A stretch of 7,246 bases of DNA, taken from assembly GCA_023386395.1 (NCBI GenBank), contig JAEWJV010000120.1, positions 1-7,246 of the forward strand. Direction: 5' to 3'. Every line of letters begins with the position of its first letter. Position 1 is the first letter of the stretch. This document shows, one piece after another, positions 1-6,989 of the stretch. Origin of the DNA: Bacteroidota bacterium (GTDB lineage: Bacteria > Bacteroidota > Bacteroidia > Chitinophagales > Chitinophagaceae). Position numbers and translations under genes: made by a program. A model generated the notes under the pieces. It was not told the DNA's origin. It saw nothing but the letters and a program-made list of their open reading frames with translations, and did not search any database.

Positions 1-72
<72 letters not shown>

Positions 73-93
73 CTGTTTTAAGATTGGATGAAA

Positions 94-126
94 TTTGTGC
101 CGCAGAAGCTGAACTATATAAATTTT
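94..126 (+). promoter_or_regulatory. Possible Bacteroidota-type promoter for tuf
   Basis: TTTG at 94-97 is followed after 21 bases by TAAATTTT at 119-126. This is one mismatch from the TAnnTTTG -7 box known from Bacteroidota, with a TTTG-like -33 element. It would give a leader of roughly 55 bases before tuf. The sequence is A/T rich, so a chance match is quite possible, and tuf may simply be read through from the tRNA-Thr promoter. Confidence 0.25.
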
Positions 127-157
127 AATTGCTGAAGCCTTAAAGCTGATAGCTGGA
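107..157. repeat. AGCTGA-word repeats between tRNA-Thr and tuf
   Basis: The word GCTGA occurs at 108, 131 and 145, with GCTGG at 152, within about 50 bases of otherwise A/T-rich leader. The last two copies (AGCTGAT, AGCTGGA) are directly adjacent with a 7-base period. The unit is too degenerate and too short to call a classical tandem repeat. It resembles the short-word intergenic arrays also seen further along in this window, near 1399 and 1529. Confidence 0.35.
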
Positions 158-187
158 TTTTTAAACAACAACACAAAAACGATAAAG

Positions 188-1375
<1,188 letters not shown>

Positions 1376-1398
1376 TCAGTATTTTTGACAATCGTAAT

Positions 1399-1435
1399 AA
1401 ATTAGCTAATTAGCAATTTGCTAATTAGCTAATTT
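1399..1435. repeat. Perfect 17-bp inverted repeat between tuf and tRNA-Trp
   Basis: The arms 1399-1415 and 1419-1435 are exact reverse complements around a 3-base loop (att). The arms also contain smaller palindromes, ttagctaa and gctaattagc, so the word TTAGCTAAT recurs in both orientations. As RNA it would form a long A/U-rich hairpin just after the tuf stop and 6 bases before tRNA-Trp. It could protect the tuf 3' end, mark a processing site for the tRNA, or act as a weak terminator. It lacks a G/C-rich stem and has no clean T run (gatttta follows), so a strong terminator is unlikely. Confidence 0.85.
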
Positions 1436-1441
1436 GATTTT

Positions 1442-1512
1442 ACGGGCATAGTTCAATGGTAGAATAGAGGTCTCCAAAACCTTCGATCTGGGTTCGAATC
1501 CTAGTGCCCGTG
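1442..1512 (+). tRNA. tRNA-Trp (anticodon CCA)
   Basis: A full cloverleaf is present. The acceptor stem is 1442-1448 (acgggca) with 1505-1511 (tgcccgt), and the discriminator is G1512, as expected for tRNA-Trp. The D stem is gttc/gaat. The anticodon stem is gaggt/acctt around the loop ctccaaa, giving CCA at 1474-1476. The T loop is ttcgaat. CCA is not encoded. It sits between tuf and secE on the same strand, a conserved placement in Bacteroidota, so it is probably cut out of a longer tuf-secE-nusG transcript. Confidence 0.96.
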
Positions 1513-1528
1513 CTTAGTAAAAGCAAAC

Positions 1529-1598
1529 AAGTTGAAATGTTGATACGTTGAAAGGTTTTTACTAATCAACTTAATCAACCAGTCAGCTCAATCAACTT
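1529..1598. repeat. GTTGA / TCAAC word array upstream of secE
   Basis: GTTGA occurs three times with an exact 8-base period (1531, 1539, 1547). Its complement TCAAC follows three times (1566, 1575, 1592). The outer words pair over 7 bases (aagttga 1529-1535 with tcaactt 1592-1598), the middle pair over 6 bases (gttgat with atcaac) and the inner pair over 5. The leader RNA could therefore fold into a nested, bulged hairpin ending just before the secE start at 1605. Its function is not known to me. It may be a neutral intergenic repeat or a structure affecting secE translation or tRNA-Trp 3' processing. Confidence 0.6.
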
Positions 1599-1604
1599 AA
1601 AAAA

Positions 1605-1799
1605 ATGAATAAAGTTTCTAATTATTTCCGCGATTCGTATAAAGAATTGACTGAAAAAGTTACCTGGCCTACCTGGCCACAGTTGCAACAATCAACGTTA
1701 GTTGTATTGGGTGCTACAATAATAATAATGGGCATTATTGGTTTAATGGATTTAGGCAGTAATGAACTGCTGAAACTTATCTATTCATTTTTCAGTTAA
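1605..1799 (+). CDS. secE: Preprotein translocase subunit SecE
   Basis: SecE is the small essential subunit that clamps SecY in the SecYEG protein-export channel of the inner membrane. The protein has 64 residues, which fits the short single-span form found outside the proteobacteria. The amphipathic N-terminal helix ends in the signature KVTWPTW (18-24). One membrane helix follows at about 31-50 (LVVLGATIIIMGIIGLMDL). The ATG is preceded by an A-rich stretch and no Shine-Dalgarno sequence. nusG starts 16 bases after the stop, so the two form an operon. Small size and the TWP motif together make the call firm. Confidence 0.95.
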   Translation: MNKVSNYFRDSYKELTEKVTWPTWPQLQQSTLVVLGATIIIMGIIGLMDLGSNELLKLIYSFFS

Positions 1800-1815
1800 T
1801 ATATAAAGTAAGTGT

Positions 1816-2412
1816 ATGGAGAATGTAACTGAGGAAAATGTTGTTCAACAGCAGGATACCAAATGGTATGTATTGCGTGTTGTAAGCGGCAAAGAGAGAA
1901 AAGTAAAGGAATATCTTGATAAAGACATAATCCGTAGCGGTTATGCCGAGGTTATAAAGCAAGTATTTCTGCCAATGGAAAAAGTATATAAAGTACAGAA
2001 TGGCAAAAAGGTAATGCGCGAAAAAAATTATTTCCCGGGTTATGTTATGCTTGAAGTATTGGACGGAAAGCTTACGGATGATATGATTCATCACATCAGT
2101 AATGTAAGCAACATCATGCATTTTTTAACCGATGGCAAAGGCTCAAAAGGCAATATTATTTCACTGCGTAAAAGTGAGGTAAATAAAATGCTGGGTAAAG
2201 TGGATGAAATGAGTGAAGCCGGTGGTATTACCATGAGCGAGCCATTTATTATTGGTGAAACCATCAAGATTATTGATGGTGCATTCAACGATTTTAACGG
2301 CGTGATTGAAGAAGTGAATGATGAGAAGAAAAAGCTGAAGGTGATCGTAAAAATATTTGGGCGTTCTACGCCGGTTGAACTGAATTACATGCAGGTAGAA
2401 AAGCTTAGTTAA
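1816..2412 (+). CDS. nusG: Transcription termination/antitermination factor NusG
   Basis: NusG binds RNA polymerase through its NGN domain and links it to Rho or to the ribosome through its KOW domain. The protein has 198 residues. The NGN domain spans about 15-125 and opens with KWYVLRVVSGKE (16-27). The conserved FPGYVMLE lies at 73-80. A linker of about 20 residues leads to the C-terminal KOW domain (about 145-198), with GETIKIIDGAFNDFNGVIEEV and FGRSTPVELNYMQVEK typical of bacterial NusG (each read here as a recognisable block). The 14 residues before KWYVL are an acidic/Gln-rich extension. It is the last gene of this transcription unit, because a strong hairpin terminator starts 18 bases after the stop. 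No rplK follows, which is unusual. Confidence 0.97.
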   Translation: MENVTEENVVQQQDTKWYVLRVVSGKERKVKEYLDKDIIRSGYAEVIKQVFLPMEKVYKVQNGKKVMREKNYFPGYVMLEVLDGKLTDDMIHHISNVSNIMHFLTDGKGSKGNIISLRKSEVNKMLGKVDEMSEAGGITMSEPFIIGETIKIIDGAFNDFNGVIEEVNDEKKKLKVIVKIFGRSTPVELNYMQVEKLS

Positions 2413-2430
2413 AATACTTCTTTTCAAAAG

Positions 2431-2461
2431 AAAAACCACAGATATTCTCTGTGGTTTTTTT
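2431..2461. terminator. Rho-independent terminator after nusG, probably bidirectional
   Basis: A 12-bp perfect stem, aaaaaccacaga (2431-2442) with tctgtggttttt (2448-2459), closes a 5-base loop (tattc) and is followed by two further T residues. The A run on the left side becomes a T run on the other strand. The hairpin can therefore also end the - strand gene whose stop lies at 2511. It separates the nusG operon from the convergent arginase-fold gene. Confidence 0.9.
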
Positions 2462-2510
2462 ATGCTCTCATAATTATCCTGATTCGAAAAATTGATCAGG
2501 TACTAATCAT

Positions 2511-3653
2511 TTATAACCTTTCCGCAGCCCGCAGCCAGCGTTCAGGAATATCGTTGTTTAAAGCGGTAGCATAATCTTTCCCGCTGCAGGCAACGAAAGT
2601 TTTATCAGGCAATTGCATCCACCAGCGTTGCGTTTTTTTGCTTTGTAAAAACATCGTTTCAAAATCGGCAAACATCAACCTGAATTCGTTGAAATATTCC
2701 CTTTGTTCAAGCGGTGCTTCATTTTTCCCCTTCTGAATACCATCCATCAAATACCAAAGCATGTGGCTGATTTGTTTGGCTGTGAGATCGCTAACATCCT
2801 GCTTATAATTATAGCCATAAATACCAATACTGCCAGCAATACTGCTCATACCTGCATATTGCATCAGCATGCATGCTTCTTCGCCGTTAAATCCATTAGG
2901 AGTTATGCGGTTGGCAGGTGCATTACTATGCTGAATGGCCGTTATATCAAAACCAATTATATTGGCGTTGCGCACAACCGGTTCCATTGTTTCCATATGT
3001 TCTTTTACAATTCCAACACGGTAGCAATCGAAGCGCAGCTTATCAATTGTTTCCAGCATTGACGGATGTACAAAATAGCTTTGAAAACCTATGTGATTAT
3101 AATGCTTTAAATAATTGGGCTCTTTGGTAAACATCTGCATAAGAAAATTTTCAGCCGGCATGCGGCTGTCAACATTCATATCGAGAATAGCATCTATACA
3201 AACAGCGTCAACAAGTTTCTGCTGCGACCCAAAAACATTATACTGCGCCATCATAATATCGTGTGACCCGCCAATAACCACCACTTTTTTATCAAGCGCT
3301 GATAACTCACTTAATATTTGCTGCAATGCCGCATAAGTATCTTCCAGGGAAGCGCCCGATTTTACATTGCCTATATCAGCAATTTTAACTTCCGCGTGCC
3401 AGTGATACAAATTATAAAAATGGGCCCTTACTGCATTAATGCCATCATCATCTCTTTTAGGCACACCGGCACCACGAGCTTCGCTGCAGCCAACAATAAT
3501 AAGATCTGCAGCATCAACATCAGGAAAATTATTTGTATAAATATCCGCAGCGCTGCCTAATTGTTTGGAATTATAATCTTCATCATTACTCAGCAAGCTT
3601 AAATTAACAGGTTCAAGAAAATCTATGATTGTATCTATTGCAGAAAACGCCAT
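2511..3653 (-). CDS. Arginase/formimidoylglutamase-fold protein with incomplete metal site
   Basis: The 380-residue protein has the ureohydrolase fold of arginase, agmatinase and formimidoylglutamase (HutG), which cleave guanidino or formimino groups with two Mn ions. Family marks are VVVIGGSHD (124-132), VCIDAILDMN (151-160), IIGFDITAI (232-240) and, near the end, TPNGFNGEEACMLMQYAG (251-268). Compared with the standard motifs GGDHS, DAHxD and DxDxxDP, the ligands H131, D154, D158 and D236 remain. The DAHxD His is Ile156 and the second Asp of DxD is Thr238. Catalysis by the usual two-metal mechanism is therefore doubtful. Bacteroidota homologues are usually annotated as formimidoylglutamase, but no histidine-degradation genes (hutH, hutU, hutI) lie nearby. 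The C-terminal 60 or so residues, rich in Trp and Phe, extend beyond a minimal ureohydrolase. It appears to be a single-gene unit ending at the shared terminator near 2431. Confidence 0.85.
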   Translation of the reverse strand: MAFSAIDTIIDFLEPVNLSLLSNDEDYNSKQLGSAADIYTNNFPDVDAADLIIVGCSEARGAGVPKRDDDGINAVRAHFYNLYHWHAEVKIADIGNVKSGASLEDTYAALQQILSELSALDKKVVVIGGSHDIMMAQYNVFGSQQKLVDAVCIDAILDMNVDSRMPAENFLMQMFTKEPNYLKHYNHIGFQSYFVHPSMLETIDKLRFDCYRVGIVKEHMETMEPVVRNANIIGFDITAIQHSNAPANRITPNGFNGEEACMLMQYAGMSSIAGSIGIYGYNYKQDVSDLTAKQISHMLWYLMDGIQKGKNEAPLEQREYFNEFRLMFADFETMFLQSKKTQRWWMQLPDKTFVACSGKDYATALNNDIPERWLRAAERL

Positions 3654-3671
3654 ATTGTATTTTTATTATAA

Positions 3672-3679
3672 CAAACATA
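3672..3679 (-). promoter_or_regulatory. Candidate -7 box for the arginase-fold gene
   Basis: On the - strand this reads TATGTTTG, an exact match to the Bacteroidota TAnnTTTG -7 element. It lies 18 bases before the ATG at 3653, giving a short leader. The -33 position is a T-rich stretch without a clear TTTG, so support rests on one box. Confidence 0.45.
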
Positions 3680-3767
3680 ATTAAAATGAAGCTTTGGTAA
3701 AAACGCACTGGTTTTTAATTTTGAATTGTTTAACCCGCACCCGGATTATTTACAAAATATCTGTATA

Positions 3768-3775
3768 TATTTTTG
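3768..3775 (+). promoter_or_regulatory. Candidate -7 box directly before the BatD-like gene
   Basis: TATTTTTG matches TAnnTTTG exactly but ends only 4 bases before the ATG at 3780. If used, transcription would begin at or next to the start codon, giving a leaderless mRNA. No TTG is found at the expected -33 spacing, and the surroundings are very A/T rich, so chance is a serious alternative. Confidence 0.3.
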
Positions 3776-3779
3776 TTAA

Positions 3780-5222
3780 ATGCCTTTGTATGCAAAATAT
3801 GTGTTTACTTTTTTGATGTTTGCCGCAAGCATACAAACCTCTTTTGTGCAATCGCAACCTGCAGATATTCCTTCTTTAATTAATAATGAAACAGGCAATG
3901 ATCAGAATAACAATGATGATATAGAATCTTTATTAAAACGAAAGATGTTTGTAAAAGTTTTTACAAACAAGGATAAGGTTTTTGTGGGCGAGCCACTTAT
4001 GGCTACTTATAAATTTTATGTTGCCAGCGGCATAAACGACAGGCCTTCAGTAGCCAAACAACCTGAGTTTTCAGGATGTAGTGTAAAAGAATTAAACTTT
4101 GACCAGGGGCCTGAATTTGAAAATATTAATAATGAAGCTTTTTCAGTTTACACCATCAGGAAAGTACAGTTAACTGCATTGCAGGAAGGAAGTCTTTCGC
4201 TGGGAAAAGCATACGTGAATAATTATGTGCAGGTTTTTAATCCCAATGATGTTTTAACAACCAGGAAGTTTAATATTACCGTTAGCAACGGTAATAAAAC
4301 GGTAGATGTAATTAATCTACCGGGAAATAATAAACCGGAAAATTTCTATGGCATTACCGGCACTTTCAGCATAAGTGCAGCTATTGAAAATAATAAAATC
4401 CCCGTGGGTGAAAATGGAAATTTAATTGTAACCATAAAAGGCGCAGGCAATCTTGATGCTATTATTCAGCCCAAAATTAACTGGCCTAAAAATGTACAGC
4501 ATTTTGATAGTAAAGACTCCCAGCATGTAAGCCAGAATGATTTTCCCATAACCGGCGACCGTGTTTTCAATATACCATTTGTTGGAAGCAGGGAAGAAAA
4601 CATTATTATACCGCCAATAAGTTTCAGCTATTTCAACACTGGTTCAAAAAAATATGAGATCGTACAAACAGACAGCATTCCTGTACTTTTCATAAAGGCG
4701 CTTTCCAAAAAAGATACAGTGGGTGAAATTGTAAACTATGATATAACAAACCGGAAATATTTATGGATAGTACCGGCTATTGCATTGCTTGTGGCATTAA
4801 CAGCGCTCATATCCCACAAGCGCAACAATAAAAATAATCCAAAAGCCAGCACTGTTACAAGCACTGCTCCGCCTGCGTTTGAAACTCCAAAGCCTGCTTT
4901 CAAAGTAAAGTATAAAACTGATTTTTCAAGGTATTTTGATGAGCTGCAAACCATTACCGATAATAAAACTTTTTTTACAAAAGCAAAAAATGTTCTCACA
5001 AAAGCGGTTGCAGAAAAGCTTGATTCCTCGCAATATTCCGAGCAGGTTTTAATGAATGAATTAATTAAAAAAACATGCAATGCGCCGGTTTGTAATAAAG
5101 CAGCAGCTTTATACGAAGCCATTAACCTAAACTTATATGCGCCCTTTGAAACGCCGGCCGATCTTAATTTCTATTTTAAAGAAGTAAAAGAAACAGTTGA
5201 AGAACTGCAGGAGGAAAACTAA
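3780..5222 (+). CDS. BatD-like membrane-anchored protein (oxygen-tolerance family)
   Basis: The 480-residue protein has the architecture of BatD. A signal peptide (about 1-26, hydrophobic VFTFLMFAASI) is followed by an extracytoplasmic beta-rich part. One membrane helix lies at about 327-344 (YLWIVPAIALLVALTALI), with a basic stop-transfer (HKRNNK). A Pro/Thr-rich linker (about 354-372) leads to a helical cytoplasmic tail (about 376-480). The family mark is the strand pair VFVGEPLMATYKFY (67-80), followed by PEFSGCSVKE (95-104). A second beta domain spans about 190-305. The tail end (LYEAINLNLYAP) also resembles BatD tails. BatD proteins are thought to act at the cell surface with BatA/B and a MoxR ATPase. 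None of these is adjacent, and the protein is shorter than the BatD proteins of about 550-600 residues I know. Annotate as BatD-like, exact role unknown. The upstream start is chosen because the next Met (13) would destroy the signal peptide. The stop overlaps that of the convergent response regulator. Confidence 0.82.
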   Translation: MPLYAKYVFTFLMFAASIQTSFVQSQPADIPSLINNETGNDQNNNDDIESLLKRKMFVKVFTNKDKVFVGEPLMATYKFYVASGINDRPSVAKQPEFSGCSVKELNFDQGPEFENINNEAFSVYTIRKVQLTALQEGSLSLGKAYVNNYVQVFNPNDVLTTRKFNITVSNGNKTVDVINLPGNNKPENFYGITGTFSISAAIENNKIPVGENGNLIVTIKGAGNLDAIIQPKINWPKNVQHFDSKDSQHVSQNDFPITGDRVFNIPFVGSREENIIIPPISFSYFNTGSKKYEIVQTDSIPVLFIKALSKKDTVGEIVNYDITNRKYLWIVPAIALLVALTALISHKRNNKNNPKASTVTSTAPPAFETPKPAFKVKYKTDFSRYFDELQTITDNKTFFTKAKNVLTKAVAEKLDSSQYSEQVLMNELIKKTCNAPVCNKAAALYEAINLNLYAPFETPADLNFYFKEVKETVEELQEEN

Positions 5223-5923
5223 TCAATATACTTATAGCCAACACCACGAACAGAATGAAAATGCTTCGGGTTGCGGCTATCTGTTTCAAAGTATTTTCTG
5301 AAGTTAAGGATAAAATTATCTATCGTTCTTGTGTTGGGATAAACTTTATAACCCCAAACAGATTGCAGTATTTTCTCTCTTGTTACAACCCGGTTTTTGT
5401 TTTCAATAAGCAGTTTCAGCAACATGGTTTCTTTCTTGCTTAGCTCAACTTTATTGCCATTATTCAATGTTGCCTCCTGTGCTTTAAAATCAATAGTATT
5501 GCCATCAAAGCTATAGGTATCGAATACAAAATCCTTATCCGCAATCTTTTTGTTTTTAATAATGAGTTTATCAATCCTTAATAATAATTCCTCAAGGTTA
5601 AATGGCTTGGTTAAATAATCATCAGCGCCTTTCTTCAGTCCCAAAACCCTGTCGTTACCGGTGTTTTTTGCGCTTAGTATTAAAACCGGAACATCGTTAT
5701 TATTAATCCTGATGTTTTCGGTAACGGTTATCCCGTCCATTTCAGGCAGCATTATATCCATAATGATAAGATCAAAATATTCTTCGGCTACTATCTTCAT
5801 AGCCTGCGTTCCGGTAAAGGCAGAAGTAACGGAATAACCTTCCATTTCAAGGTTCAGCTTTAATGTTTCGTGGAGATTTTCTTCATCTTCCACTAACAAT
5901 ATATTTGCTTTTTCTTCTTTCAT
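5219..5923 (-). CDS. OmpR/PhoB-family response regulator
   Basis: This 234-residue transcription factor is activated by phosphorylation. The receiver domain (about 6-122) shows the acidic pocket E12/D13, phospho-acceptor D56 (in IIMDIMLPEMDG), S84 at the Thr/Ser switch position and K106 (in TKPF). The C-terminal winged-helix DNA-binding domain (about 132-234) carries LSKKETMLLKLL, the recognition-helix region NTRTIDNFILNFRKYF (197-212) and the wing motif VRGVGYKY. All key residues are intact. Its ATG shares one base with the stop of the upstream histidine kinase (TAATG), so the two are translationally coupled and should be a cognate pair. Its stop (TAG) overlaps the stop of the convergent BatD-like gene by 4 bases, leaving no room for a terminator between them. 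Target genes cannot be read from the sequence. Confidence 0.96.
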   Translation of the reverse strand: MKEEKANILLVEDEENLHETLKLNLEMEGYSVTSAFTGTQAMKIVAEEYFDLIIMDIMLPEMDGITVTENIRINNNDVPVLILSAKNTGNDRVLGLKKGADDYLTKPFNLEELLLRIDKLIIKNKKIADKDFVFDTYSFDGNTIDFKAQEATLNNGNKVELSKKETMLLKLLIENKNRVVTREKILQSVWGYKVYPNTRTIDNFILNFRKYFETDSRNPKHFHSVRGVGYKYID

Positions 5924-6897
5924 TATACTTTAAATTCAACATTAAAAATACTTCCGGCAGGTTTGTTATCGATAATGCTTATTTTACCATTATGACTTTC
6001 TGCAATCCGTTTGCAAAGATATAAACCTAACCCTGTACCTTTTGTATTGCGTATTGCTTCATCTCCGCTGCGGTAAAATTTTGTAAAAACCTTTTTCTTC
6101 TCTTCTTCATTTATGCCAATGCCTTCATCCATCACACTCAGAAGGACATTATTATTACTTACCAGATTTATATGAACAGGCTTTCCCTTTGGTGAATATT
6201 TTAAGGCGTTGCTTATTAAATTATTTATCAGCAATTGCAACAATAAACTTTCGCCATTAATAAAAAGGTTTTCTTCTATATTTTTTGTGATGGTTCTTGA
6301 TGGAAAACGGGCAGCAAAATATATGGCGCACTTATCAACCAGCTCAGAAAAATTAATACTTTCTTTAGCGCTTAAATAATTACCGCTTTCCAGCTGCGAT
6401 GTTATAAGAATATTTGAAACGAGCTCATTAAGCCGTTCTGTCTCCTGCAGGCTTGTTTTAATAAAATGCTGTTGCTTTTCTTCATCAAGTTTTCTTTTAA
6501 GCAGAGTTTCAAGGCTGAGATTTATAACAGCAATTGGCGTTTTTAATTCATGGGTAACAGCCATCATAAAATTTTGCTGCTGCCGGTTTAGCATAAATTG
6601 TTTCCGCACAGAACGATAAACAAATAATGCCCCAATCAATGTTACAATTACAAAAGTTATTCCTTCACTTATATATTGTGCCGTTTTGCGGGAATGTTCA
6701 TCATTAATCAAAAAAAGCTTTTGTTCATATGCAGCCTCATCTTTATTCAGTTGCAGCAATTTATAAAAGCGCATCTGATCGTTTTGTTGTTCAAGCGAAA
6801 TAAACCACCAAATCCATGCTGCTGTAATAAATAACAACAGGAACCAGTAAACAAAAGTTATAAATGTAAGCTTGCGCTGTTTATAAGCAGAAATCAT
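5923..6897 (-). CDS. Sensor histidine kinase with short periplasmic loop
   Basis: This 324-residue inner-membrane kinase is the partner of the downstream regulator. Two membrane helices (about 10-34 and 77-95) enclose an extracytoplasmic segment of only about 42 residues, charged and probably helical. No HAMP or PAS domain is seen between the second helix and the dimerisation domain. The H box is VTHELKTP with phospho-acceptor H116. The ATP-binding domain has the N box NNLISNALKYSP (N230), the G1 box DEGIG (257-261), the F box FTKFYR (271-276) and the G2 box GTGLGL (287-292), all intact. With so little sensor region, it may sense the membrane itself or rely on an accessory protein. It is the first gene of a two-gene operon, and its stop overlaps the regulator start. 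The start at 6897 gives a basic stretch before helix 1, as expected. Confidence 0.96.
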   Translation of the reverse strand: MISAYKQRKLTFITFVYWFLLLFITAAWIWWFISLEQQNDQMRFYKLLQLNKDEAAYEQKLFLINDEHSRKTAQYISEGITFVIVTLIGALFVYRSVRKQFMLNRQQQNFMMAVTHELKTPIAVINLSLETLLKRKLDEEKQQHFIKTSLQETERLNELVSNILITSQLESGNYLSAKESINFSELVDKCAIYFAARFPSRTITKNIEENLFINGESLLLQLLINNLISNALKYSPKGKPVHINLVSNNNVLLSVMDEGIGINEEEKKKVFTKFYRSGDEAIRNTKGTGLGLYLCKRIAESHNGKISIIDNKPAGSIFNVEFKV

Positions 6898-6922
6898 TAC
6901 TGCAAAATAAAAAGATTATGTG

Positions 6923-6953
6923 TTGCAAAATTGATTATGATGTACTACACTTG
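6923..6953 (+). promoter_or_regulatory. Candidate promoter for the PfkB-family kinase
   Basis: TTG (6923-6925) is followed after 20 bases by TACACTTG (6946-6953). This fits the Bacteroidota -33/-7 layout with one mismatch in TAnnTTTG. Transcription would begin near 6957 and leave a leader of about 30 bases before the ATG at 6990. It lies in the 92-base gap shared with the divergent histidine kinase operon. Confidence 0.45.
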
Positions 6954-6989
6954 TAAACAGCTTCTGATTTATTAAACTAAAAAATTACA

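Noticed and set aside
1399..1435. Reading the tuf/tRNA-Trp palindrome as a rho-independent terminator
   Set aside because: The stem is A/T rich, no T run follows, and downstream tRNA-Trp, secE and nusG would be cut off from an upstream promoter.
1792..2121. 109-codon open frame on the - strand opposite secE/nusG
   Set aside because: It lies almost wholly antisense to nusG, whose protein is clearly real. Its product is low-complexity, Tyr/Ile/Phe-rich and matches no family I recognise.
2420..2430. Short palindrome cttttcaaaag before the nusG terminator
   Set aside because: With only 4-5 base pairs and A/T-rich content, it is too weak to matter beside the 12-bp stem next to it.
4736..5122. 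128-codon open frame on the - strand inside the BatD-like gene
   Set aside because: It is antisense to the membrane helix and tail of the BatD-like protein. The hydrophobic look follows from the complement of the coding strand.
6903..6910. TTATTTTG on the - strand as a -7 box for the histidine kinase operon
   Set aside because: It has one mismatch, the nearest TTTG is only 15 bases upstream instead of about 19-21, and it would place the transcript start at the ATG.
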